From assembly GCA_945897545.1 (NCBI GenBank), contig CAMDGJ010000168.1, positions 1-6,085 of the forward strand: DNA of 6,085 nt, read 5' to 3'. Under the pieces are notes generated by a model. That model had not been told where the DNA came from. It saw nothing but the letters and a program-made list of their open reading frames with translations, and did not search any database. Each line of letters starts with the position of its first letter. Within the stretch, counting starts at the first letter, position 1. The stretch is from Flavobacterium psychrophilum (GTDB lineage Bacteria; Bacteroidota; Bacteroidia; Flavobacteriales; Flavobacteriaceae). The translations under genes were made by a program, and so were the position numbers. Positions 1-5,961 of the stretch are shown in pieces.

Positions 1-1404
1 GGTTCAGCTTATACTGCACTAGACCATAAAGTTAATTCTTTATTCTCTCGTTTAAATTATGATTACAAAGAAAAATATTTACTTACTGGTATAGTCCGTC
101 GTGACGGTTCTTCACGATTTGGATCAAATAATAAGTACGGTGTTTTCCCTTCTTTTTCTTTAGGATGGGTGCTTTCAAAAGAAGGGTTTTGGAAAGCGAA
201 CGATGTAGTAAACACATTAAAATTTAGAGGAGGTTATGGAGTAACTGGTAATGATGCAATTGGAGATAGTGGCTTTTTAGCACTTATTGGTGGTGGAAGA
301 AACTATACTTTTGGTAATACGGGCTCCGTTGTTTCTTCAGGGAATAGCCCAAATGCTCCAGCTAATCCAGATTTAAAATGGGAAGAAACTTCGCAATTAA
401 ACCTTGGTTTTGATGCAAAATTATTCAATGATTTTACCTTAACAATGGAATATTATGATAAAAAGACGACTGGAATTTTGCAACCAGTTGATTTACCAGG
501 TTATATCGGATCCACAGGAAGTCCTCTAGGCAACGTTGCAGATATGAGTAATAATGGTGTAGAGGTTGAACTAGGATACAGAAGAAAATTTGGAGAATTT
601 AACTTTTCTGCTAATGGAAATCTTTCTTATCTTAAAAATGAGGTGACTTTTTTAGGCCAAGGTAAAACTTTTATCACTCAAGGTACCGCAGGATTTCAAT
701 CAATGGGTGAAGTAACAAGAACATCTGTAGGTCAGGCCTATAACTCTTTCTATGGATATCAAACAGCTGGAATTTTTCAAACCATCGAAGAAATAAATGC
801 GTATACAAATGGCGCCGGTGGTTTAATTCAACCAGATGCTAGACCCGGAGATTTCCGTTGGACTGACACAGATGGAGATGGGTCAATCACTAATGATGAC
901 AAACAATACTTAGGTAGTCCACTTCCAAAATATACTTTTGGTTTAACCATAAATATGGATTACAAAGGGTTTGACTTTATGGCTTTTGCTCAAGGCGCAA
1001 CAGGAAATAAGATCTTTCAAGGGTTACGTCGTTTAGATATTCCAAATGCAAATTACCAAACCGATGCTTTGAGTCGTTGGACTGGTCCGGGGACTTCTGA
1101 TGATTATCCTAGACTTACAAATAATGATACAAATCAAAACTTTAGTAGAATGTCTAATTTCTATTTAGAAGATGGAGATTATTTACGTCTTAAAGTAGTT
1201 TCAGTTGGTTATTCTTTGCCTAATGATTTAGTTTCTAAAATGAAAATTTCAAGATTTAGATTGTATGTAACTGGCGAAAACTTATTGACGCTTACAAAAT
1301 ATACAGGTTACGATCCAGAAATTGGAGGTAATGTTTTAGGAATAGACAAAGGCTTTTATCCTCAAGCCAGATCTTTTATAGTTGGTGTTAATGTTCAATT
1401 TTAA
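1..1404 (+). CDS. susC: SusC-type TonB-dependent outer-membrane glycan transporter, C-terminal part (5' end outside window)
   Basis: The frame is open from base 1 to the TAA at 1402-1404, giving 467 residues with no start in the window; the GTG at 169 is an internal Val codon. Complete SusC proteins have roughly 1000 residues, so this is the later half of the beta-barrel; the signal peptide, carboxypeptidase-like domain, TonB box and plug lie upstream. Family hallmarks visible are RRDGSSRFG (near residues 34-42), a run containing NPDLKWEETSQLNLGFD (from residue 122), alternating amphipathic strands, and the C-terminal strand RSFIVGVNVQF ending in Phe, the usual outer-membrane barrel signal. 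Residues 289-300 form an EF-hand-like loop (D289, D291, D293, G294, I296, D300). By family knowledge it imports oligosaccharides across the outer membrane with TonB/ExbBD energy and pairs with the SusD encoded 11 nt downstream. The gene symbol is a family-level name; the glucan substrate is inferred from the neighbouring GH16 enzyme. Confidence 0.97.
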   Translation, partial: GSAYTALDHKVNSLFSRLNYDYKEKYLLTGIVRRDGSSRFGSNNKYGVFPSFSLGWVLSKEGFWKANDVVNTLKFRGGYGVTGNDAIGDSGFLALIGGGRNYTFGNTGSVVSSGNSPNAPANPDLKWEETSQLNLGFDAKLFNDFTLTMEYYDKKTTGILQPVDLPGYIGSTGSPLGNVADMSNNGVEVELGYRRKFGEFNFSANGNLSYLKNEVTFLGQGKTFITQGTAGFQSMGEVTRTSVGQAYNSFYGYQTAGIFQTIEEINAYTNGAGGLIQPDARPGDFRWTDTDGDGSITNDDKQYLGSPLPKYTFGLTINMDYKGFDFMAFAQGATGNKIFQGLRRLDIPNANYQTDALSRWTGPGTSDDYPRLTNNDTNQNFSRMSNFYLEDGDYLRLKVVSVGYSLPNDLVSKMKISRFRLYVTGENLLTLTKYTGYDPEIGGNVLGIDKGFYPQARSFIVGVNVQF

Positions 1405-1411
1405 TATAAAT

Positions 1412-1447
1412 AATTATGAAAACAATAAAAATTATGAAAACAATAAA
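1412..1447 (+). repeat. Perfect 18-bp tandem duplication covering the susD start codon
   Basis: AATTATGAAAACAATAAA occurs twice back to back (1412-1429 and 1430-1447). Each copy carries an ATG in the same frame (1416, 1434), so the repeat duplicates both the A/T-rich leader and the start codon and would add six residues (MKTIKI) ahead of a normal lipoprotein signal. It was probably made by replication slippage. Either ATG could initiate translation. Confidence 0.9.
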
Positions 1448-2960
1448 TAGTAAATTTTTATTTATTGCTGTTGCAATAATAATTACTATGGGTTCCTGTG
1501 AAAAAGACTTTTTAGAGGTAGACCCAAAAGGGACTAATCTAGAAACAAGTTATTATACAAATCAAACCGAAGCTGAAGCAGGACTAGTTTCTGTATATGA
1601 TTTGATGCGAAAAAATTCGGGTGGTTTTGAGAATATGATTACTATGATGAATGCGGGCTCCGATGATCATTTAGCAGGTGGAGGAAGCGAAACCGATGGA
1701 CTAGGAATTCAAGGTTTTTCAAATTATACCTTAAGCCCTACTACAATGGAACCAGTTTTATGGAGTGAACATTATCAAGGTATTTTTAGAGCTAATTATT
1801 TGCTTACTAAATTACCTAGTATTCCTATGGATGCCAAATTAATTGCAAGATATACTGCAGAATGTAAAGCATTGAGAGCTCATTATTATTTTAATTTAGT
1901 GAGAATGTTTAAAAATGTTCCTTTAATCTTGGTTCCTCTATCTGCATCTGAATATTATTCAGTTAAACAAGCAGCTCCTGCAGATGTTTATACTCAAATA
2001 GAAAAGGATCTTACAGATGCAATACCTTTTTTACCAGCTACTGTTCCATCTGCTGAGGCAGGTCGATTTACTCAAGGAGCCGCTAGAGCTTTACTTGGAA
2101 AAGTATATCTGTATGACAATAAGAAAGCATTGGCAGCAACTGAATTAGCTCTTGTAAACGGAACTCCTGGAGGAACAAGTCAATATGGGTATAAATTGTT
2201 GACCAACTATCAAGACCTTTGGACAGTTGATAATAAATTTAATTCTGAATCTATTCTTGAGGTAGCTCATACCGCTGTATCTAGTGCTAGTTGGGCTTAC
2301 CATCCTTATACTTCTTACGGAGATTCCGCCGAAGGTAATGTAGTGAATGTAATGTGTGGACCTAGATCGTACACAAGAGTTGCTTCTCCAGCTCCAGATC
2401 TGCCATCAGGATGGAGTTTTAATGTATTTACACAAGTTTTTTATGATGTAATAAAAACTGATCCTAGATTTGATGCAACGCTTTTAGACTTGAAAGCGCT
2501 AAAAGCAGCTGGCAAAGCAGATTATCAAGCGGGTTATCAAGACACAGGTTATTTTCTCAATAAATTTGTTCCGAGAAAAGTTGATGAATCAAAAGGCACT
2601 GGAGATGTGGTTTTGAATTACCGTCAAAACTCCTATGTTATTCGTTTAGCGGATTCTTATTTATTTGAAGCTGAAGCTATAGTTGATGCTAACCCTAGTA
2701 GAGCACAATCATTACTTGATGCAGTTCGCGCGAGAGTTGGATTGGGAAGCACACCAGTTTCACTTGCCGCTATTAAGGCAGAACGTAGATTAGAATTAGC
2801 TGGTGAAGGACATCGTTTCTTTGATTTAGTGCGATGGGGCGATGCAGCAACTGTTTTAGCAAGTAGAGGTTTTAAACCAAATAAAAATGAAGTTTTTCCA
2901 ATTCCATTCAGAGAATTGCAAAACACTTTGTTAGTACAAAATCCTGGATATAGTAATTAA
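1416..2960 (+). CDS. susD: SusD/RagB-family outer-membrane glycan-binding lipoprotein
   Basis: This is a full-length SusD-type protein (514 aa from the first ATG; the family is usually about 500-600 aa). The N-terminus is a lipoprotein signal ending in MGSC, with the lipidated Cys at residue 28, followed by EKD, which resembles the Lys/acidic surface-export signal of Bacteroidota lipoproteins. Helical TPR-like segments include ECKALRAHYYFNLVRMF (149-165) and GRFTQGAARALLGKVYLY (216-233). The C-terminal SusD hallmarks are ERRLELAGEGHRFFDLVRWG (456-475) and FPIPFRELQNTLLVQNPGY (494-512). It should cap the SusC barrel at the cell surface and deliver glycan chains to it. Two in-frame ATGs exist, at 1416 and 1434, within an 18-bp tandem repeat. 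The second gives a 22-residue signal peptide (MKTINSK, then the hydrophobic stretch), which is more typical, so 1434 may be the true start. The gene lies 11 nt after susC, clearly in the same operon. Confidence 0.97.
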   Translation: MKTIKIMKTINSKFLFIAVAIIITMGSCEKDFLEVDPKGTNLETSYYTNQTEAEAGLVSVYDLMRKNSGGFENMITMMNAGSDDHLAGGGSETDGLGIQGFSNYTLSPTTMEPVLWSEHYQGIFRANYLLTKLPSIPMDAKLIARYTAECKALRAHYYFNLVRMFKNVPLILVPLSASEYYSVKQAAPADVYTQIEKDLTDAIPFLPATVPSAEAGRFTQGAARALLGKVYLYDNKKALAATELALVNGTPGGTSQYGYKLLTNYQDLWTVDNKFNSESILEVAHTAVSSASWAYHPYTSYGDSAEGNVVNVMCGPRSYTRVASPAPDLPSGWSFNVFTQVFYDVIKTDPRFDATLLDLKALKAAGKADYQAGYQDTGYFLNKFVPRKVDESKGTGDVVLNYRQNSYVIRLADSYLFEAEAIVDANPSRAQSLLDAVRARVGLGSTPVSLAAIKAERRLELAGEGHRFFDLVRWGDAATVLASRGFKPNKNEVFPIPFRELQNTLLVQNPGYSN

Positions 2961-2973
2961 TAATAACAATAAT

Positions 2974-4071
2974 ATGAAAAACATAAAATTAATATTCAAC
3001 TTTATATTGCTTCTGGCGGTTACAATAAGTTGTAGTATTCCTGATGGGATAGATTATGAAACTTCTTTTTTGAGTTCTGCAACTTCAGCAAACGTTGCTA
3101 AAGTTTTTGATATAAGTACTGATAATTCAGGAAACGTTAGAATCACACCAACAGGAGAAGGAGTAACCTCTTCTAAGGTTATTTTTGGTCACGGAATAGG
3201 TGCTGCTGCATCTGCTGTAGTTGCTCCAGGATCTAGTGCCGTGCATACTTATCCAGAAGGTTCTTATACAGTAACTATCATTTATACTGATATTGCAGGA
3301 AATCAAACAACTTCAACTTATCCTTTAATAGTAACTTACAGAGCTCCAGAAAATATTGTTATAACAACCACTGGTGAAATGAGAGTTAGCGTAACTGCTT
3401 TATATGCCCAATCATTTTTGGTGTATTATGGAGATGTAGCTAATGAAGTAGGAACCCCATCGGCTTTAGGTCAAGTATTGCCTGCTCATACATATCCTGC
3501 TCCTGGAAGTAGTCCATTTGTAATGAGAGTAGTGGCATATAGTGGAGGAGCTGCAACAACTACTGTTACTAAAACATTATTTGATGTGCCTATTGACTTT
3601 GAAACTCCAGATGTGGACATATTTTTACCTTTTGGTAGTCTTAATCAACTATTTGCAACAGTCAACAATCCTAATGCAACAGGTCTTAATACTAGTGCAA
3701 AAGTAGGAATGTTTACTAAAGGTGCAACAGCAAGTGGAACGCTTAGCACATTTAATATTCCTGTAAATTTCGCTTATGGAAAAAAAATAAAAGTTATGGT
3801 CTACAATCCTGACCCAACAAATATTGGTAAAAATATAACTTTGTTATTACAAGGAGCTGTAGTTACTGGACAACCTGCAAATGGTGTTGCAATAAAAAAG
3901 GTGCCCATTACTACTTCTGGAGCTTGGGAAGAAATTGTTTTCGATTATGGAACTATTTCTGCTATTCCTGCAACTGCTAAATTCCGACAATTACTATTGC
4001 GTTTTAATGATACCCAAGCTGTAACAGTACAAGACGTATTCTATGTAGATAATTTCATACAAACTAATTAA
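2974..4071 (+). CDS. Probable surface glycan-binding lipoprotein: two PKD-like domains plus a C-terminal CBM-like domain
   Basis: This 365-aa protein sits in the position after susCD where PULs usually encode an extra surface glycan-binding protein (SusE/F or SGBP type). The N-terminus MKNIKLIFNFILLLAVTISC is a lipoprotein signal with the lipidated Cys at 20; the -3 Thr makes the lipobox slightly atypical. Residues about 41-122 and 124-204 look like tandem PKD/Ig-like beta domains, each with an HTYP-type motif (91-94 and 172-175) followed by strands such as GSYTVTIIYTD and PFVMRVVAYS. From about residue 207 (IDFETPDVDIFLPFG) to the end (VFYVDNF, 355-361) the sequence reads like a beta-sandwich CBM, with GKKIKVMVYNP (269-279) and WEEIVFDYG (318-326) as core strands. 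No catalytic motif is visible. The role is inferred: tethering glucan at the cell surface for the GH16 enzyme and SusD. It lies 13 nt after susD and 10 nt before the next gene, so co-transcription is expected. Domain boundaries are by eye. Confidence 0.85.
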   Translation: MKNIKLIFNFILLLAVTISCSIPDGIDYETSFLSSATSANVAKVFDISTDNSGNVRITPTGEGVTSSKVIFGHGIGAAASAVVAPGSSAVHTYPEGSYTVTIIYTDIAGNQTTSTYPLIVTYRAPENIVITTTGEMRVSVTALYAQSFLVYYGDVANEVGTPSALGQVLPAHTYPAPGSSPFVMRVVAYSGGAATTTVTKTLFDVPIDFETPDVDIFLPFGSLNQLFATVNNPNATGLNTSAKVGMFTKGATASGTLSTFNIPVNFAYGKKIKVMVYNPDPTNIGKNITLLLQGAVVTGQPANGVAIKKVPITTSGAWEEIVFDYGTISAIPATAKFRQLLLRFNDTQAVTVQDVFYVDNFIQTN

Positions 4072-4081
4072 AATAAAATAT

Positions 4082-4489
4082 ATGAAAACAAATATAAAAT
4101 TCAATTTTGGCATATTCTTCTTGCTTCTTTTTGTAGTTGCAGGTTGTTCTGAAGATAACTATTCTTTAGGGGATTTAACAGCTCCTAATAATGTTGTTGT
4201 CAATACGGATATCGTTGGTAAAGATGCTACACATCCAGACGGAGATGGTTCTGGTAAAGTAAATTTTACGGTATCAGGAAATAACATTCTTGGAGCCAAA
4301 ATTGACTATAACAATACAGATCCCAATGATTGGGTTATTCTGCCTAATAGTAATAAAGTTACTGGTACATTCAAAACGGATACGGCAGGTGTAAATACCT
4401 ATACAGTTACTGTAATTGCTTCAGGAGTAGGTGGTACTTTAACAACTGTTACAAAAAATGTGACAGTACTTACAGTAAAAGCTATCTAA
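4082..4489 (+). CDS. Small single-domain PKD-like lipoprotein, related to the N-terminal domain of the downstream GH16 enzyme
   Basis: This 135-aa protein has a clear lipoprotein signal: MKTNIKF, a hydrophobic core, and the lipobox VAGC with the lipidated Cys at 22. The following SED is acidic, as in surface-export signals of flavobacterial lipoproteins. Residues about 34-130 form one beta-rich PKD/Ig-like domain with a Gly/Asp-rich loop (HPDGDGSG, 51-58) and the strand NTYTVTVIAS (105-114). Aligned by eye without gaps, residues 34-65 match residues 43-74 of the GH16 protein at 16 of 32 positions, including IVG, the P-GDG-G loop, and the later NTY. There is no enzyme domain, and the 197-nt gap behind it shows no GH16 remnant. 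It lies 10 nt after the SGBP-like gene and should share its transcript. Possible roles are an accessory glucan binder or spacer protein on the surface, or a domain left after loss of a catalytic module. Function is not established from sequence. Confidence 0.85.
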   Translation: MKTNIKFNFGIFFLLLFVVAGCSEDNYSLGDLTAPNNVVVNTDIVGKDATHPDGDGSGKVNFTVSGNNILGAKIDYNNTDPNDWVILPNSNKVTGTFKTDTAGVNTYTVTVIASGVGGTLTTVTKNVTVLTVKAI

Positions 4490-4497
4490 TAAATAAT

Positions 4498-4551
4498 AGA
4501 AACGCGGTTATTATTAATGTCAAAGACAAATCCTTAATAGCTGTGTTTTTT
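4498..4551 (+). terminator. Likely Rho-independent terminator after the susCD-SGBP-PKD operon
   Basis: Positions 4501-4513 pair with 4535-4547 over 13 bp without mismatch, including three G-U wobbles; three more outer pairs (4498-4500 with 4548-4550) extend into the T-run. The loop of about 21 nt contains a small inner TGTC-AAA-GACA hairpin (4518-4528). The 3' arm runs directly into six T residues (4546-4551). It begins 8 nt after the stop codon of the small PKD lipoprotein, the expected place for the end of the upstream transcript. The stem is A/U- and wobble-rich, so termination may be partial. Confidence 0.65.
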
Positions 4552-4623
4552 AAAGTGTTAGGGTTAAAATAGGAAACGCTTGTTATTTATAACTAAAACC
4601 AGCACAAATTTTTTTAAATATAT

Positions 4624-4664
4624 CCCAGAATCATATTTTGGTTCTGGGTCTATTAATTTTTTTT
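4624..4664 (+). terminator. Second stem-loop with T-run just upstream of the GH16 gene (terminator, attenuator or mRNA 5' stabiliser)
   Basis: CCCAGAATC (4624-4632) pairs with GGTTCTGGG (4640-4648): nine base pairs including one U-G wobble, with a 7-nt loop. An 8-T run (4657-4664) follows after 8 nt, which is farther than in a classic intrinsic terminator. The structure ends 22 nt before the GH16 start codon. It could be a second terminator for the upstream operon, an attenuator, or a stem protecting the 5' end of a processed GH16 mRNA. The rest of the 197-nt gap (4552-4623) is A/T-rich and I see no gene or convincing TTG / TAnnTTTG Bacteroidota promoter in it. Confidence 0.5.
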
Positions 4665-4686
4665 ATTAATTCAAAATATCATACAA

Positions 4687-5778
4687 ATGAAACAAAACAC
4701 AATATTTTCTAAATTTAAAAATGGGCGTATAAATATGTTCATAAGTAGCTTAATTCTATTTGCTTTCGTTTCTTGTAGCTCAGATAGTAATGGAGCCAAA
4801 ACATACGGAACTACTCCATCTAATATTGTAGTTACAGCACAAATTGTTGGAACAAGTGCACAATATCCTAACGGTGATGGTAATGGAACAGTGATTTTTA
4901 ACATAAGCGCTACAGATGCAACTTCTTATAAAATAGATACTGGAACCGGAGATGTTCTAGAAGCGACAGCGGGACCTGTTTCATATATTTATAAAACATC
5001 TGGGAACAATACTTACAAGGTTTATGTTTCTGCATATAACGGGCCTAATTTTGTTAGCACTTCTGTCACCGTAACAATTTTTGTTGCTGGTAATACCCTT
5101 TTTGCTGATGAATTTAATATTGACGGAGCACCAAATCCTTCAAAATGGGGTTATGATATAGGTGGTGGTGGTTGGGGAAATAATGAATCACAATATTATA
5201 CCAACAGACCTGAAAATGTAATTGTTCAAGGAGGCTATTTAAAGATTATTTCTAAAAAAGAATCCTATCTAGGAAGTAACTATACTTCTGCTAGACTTCT
5301 TACTAAAGGCAAATTTGCTTTTAAATATGGTAGAGTAGAAATAAGAGCAAAACTGCCTACGGGAGGTGGTACTTGGCCTGCGTTATGGATGTTGGGAAGT
5401 AATATTGATACTGCTGTATGGCCAGCTTGTGGAGAAATCGACATAATGGAGCATAAAGGAAATGAATTAAATAAAATACACGGTACGCTTCATTTTCCCG
5501 GTCGATCAGGTGGAAATCCTGATACAACTGTTGCAACTCCAAATACTACCGCAACTACTGAATTTCATAATTATTCAATTGACTGGAGATCAGACGCCAT
5601 TAAATTTTATGTTGATGGAGTGTTGTTTAAAACTTTTGGAAATTCGGCTAGTGTACCTTTTAACCAAAATTTCTTCCTTATTTTCAACTCTGCAATGGGG
5701 GGTGGTTTTGGAGGTGCAATAGATCCAAATTTTAACTCTGCAACTTTTGAAATCGACTACGTTAGAGTTTACAATTAA
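4687..5778 (+). CDS. GH16 endo-beta-1,3-glucanase (laminarinase-type) lipoprotein with N-terminal PKD-like domain
   Basis: This 363-aa protein is predicted to cut internal beta-1,3 (possibly mixed 1,3/1,4) glucan bonds with retention of configuration, at the cell surface. The order is: lipoprotein signal with lipobox FVSC and Cys 30; a short Ser/Asp/Gly linker; a PKD-like domain (about 43-133); and the GH16 catalytic domain (about 137-363). The active-site motif is GEIDIMEHKG: E250 nucleophile, D252 assisting residue, E255 acid/base. The extra Met between D and the second E (ExDxxE) is the laminarinase/kappa-carrageenase form, unlike the ExDxE of lichenases. Other GH16_3-like markers are WGNNESQYYT (163-172), YTSARLLTKGKF (199-210), YGRVEIRAKLP (214-224), TWPALWMLG (229-237), HGTLHFPG (265-272) and the C-terminal FEIDYVRVY (354-362). 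The ATG at 4687 is preferred over the one at 4735 because it supplies the basic residues before the hydrophobic core. Two hairpins separate it from the upstream operon. Substrate beyond beta-1,3-glucan is inference. Confidence 0.95.
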   Translation: MKQNTIFSKFKNGRINMFISSLILFAFVSCSSDSNGAKTYGTTPSNIVVTAQIVGTSAQYPNGDGNGTVIFNISATDATSYKIDTGTGDVLEATAGPVSYIYKTSGNNTYKVYVSAYNGPNFVSTSVTVTIFVAGNTLFADEFNIDGAPNPSKWGYDIGGGGWGNNESQYYTNRPENVIVQGGYLKIISKKESYLGSNYTSARLLTKGKFAFKYGRVEIRAKLPTGGGTWPALWMLGSNIDTAVWPACGEIDIMEHKGNELNKIHGTLHFPGRSGGNPDTTVATPNTTATTEFHNYSIDWRSDAIKFYVDGVLFKTFGNSASVPFNQNFFLIFNSAMGGGFGGAIDPNFNSATFEIDYVRVYN

Positions 5779-5802
5779 CACAAATTAAATTAATAGATTA
5801 AT

Positions 5803-5839
5803 CCAGGGAGTTTATACTTAATTATTCTTCCTGGTTTTT
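5803..5839 (+). terminator. Likely Rho-independent terminator after the GH16 gene
   Basis: CCAGGGAG (5803-5810) pairs with CTTCCTGG (5827-5834): eight base pairs including one G-U wobble, with a 16-nt A/T-rich loop, followed directly by five T residues (5835-5839). It starts 24 nt after the GH16 stop codon (TAA 5776-5778). The position, G/C-rich stem and immediate T-run fit an intrinsic terminator, separating GH16 from the last gene at least in part. Confidence 0.7.
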
Positions 5840-5881
5840 AATTTTAATGTTGATTTAAAATAAAAAGCAAGTCCTTTTTTA

Positions 5882-5902
5882 TAAAGAATAATCTATTCTT
5901 TA
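5882..5902. other. Perfect 9-bp inverted repeat in the gap before the last gene (possible operator or weak stem)
   Basis: TAAAGAATA (5882-5890) and TATTCTTTA (5894-5902) are exact reverse complements separated by ATC. The arms are almost all A/T, so chance is a real possibility in this base composition. The spacing would suit a dimeric DNA-binding protein site or a tight RNA hairpin. It lies 59 nt upstream of the start codon of the last gene. No regulator is encoded in the window to match it. Confidence 0.35.
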
Positions 5903-5928
5903 ATTTATTTCATCATTTAAAAAATCGG

Positions 5929-5942
5929 ATGTTTATAAACAT
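5929..5942. other. Perfect 14-bp palindrome ATGTTTATAAACAT upstream of the last gene
   Basis: The sequence equals its own reverse complement over all 14 bases and ends 19 nt before the ATG at 5962. A self-complementary site here could be a transcription-factor operator or part of a promoter region. I see no clear TTG / TAnnTTTG promoter pair around it, and A/T-rich palindromes arise easily by chance. Apart from this, the 9-bp inverted repeat and the terminator, the gap 5779-5961 holds nothing I can identify. Confidence 0.35.
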
Positions 5943-5961
5943 TCAAATCAAGTAGATTGAC

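Noticed and set aside
169..1404. GTG at 169 as the start of a separate shorter gene
   Set aside because: The same frame is open from base 1 and upstream residues (for example RRDGSSRFG) are typical SusC sequence, so the GTG is an internal Val codon of a gene cut by the window edge.
2657..2926. 89-codon open frame on the minus strand inside susD
   Set aside because: It is antisense to the strongly conserved C-terminal SusD motifs; its protein is a low-complexity Ser/Ala/Asn-rich read of the opposite strand with no signal, domain or leader of its own.
4634..4641. TATTTTGG as a Bacteroidota -7 promoter element (TAnnTTTG) for GH16
   Set aside because: It lacks one T of the consensus, lies in the loop and arm of the 4624-4648 hairpin, and has no TTG element at the proper distance upstream.
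4490..4686. Possible remnant of a GH16 catalytic domain behind the small PKD lipoprotein
   Set aside because: Reading the gap gives frequent stops and no trace of GH16 motifs; it holds hairpins and A/T-rich filler only.
4671..4904. 77-codon minus-strand open frame across the start of the GH16 gene
   Set aside because: It lies opposite the GH16 signal peptide and PKD domain; the hydrophobic C-terminal run is simply the reverse reading of A/T-rich DNA.
5357..5781. Minus-strand frames of 61 and 63 codons and a plus-strand 70-codon frame inside the GH16 catalytic region
   Set aside because: All overlap the catalytic motif and C-terminal strands of a clear GH16 protein in another frame and show no recognisable features.
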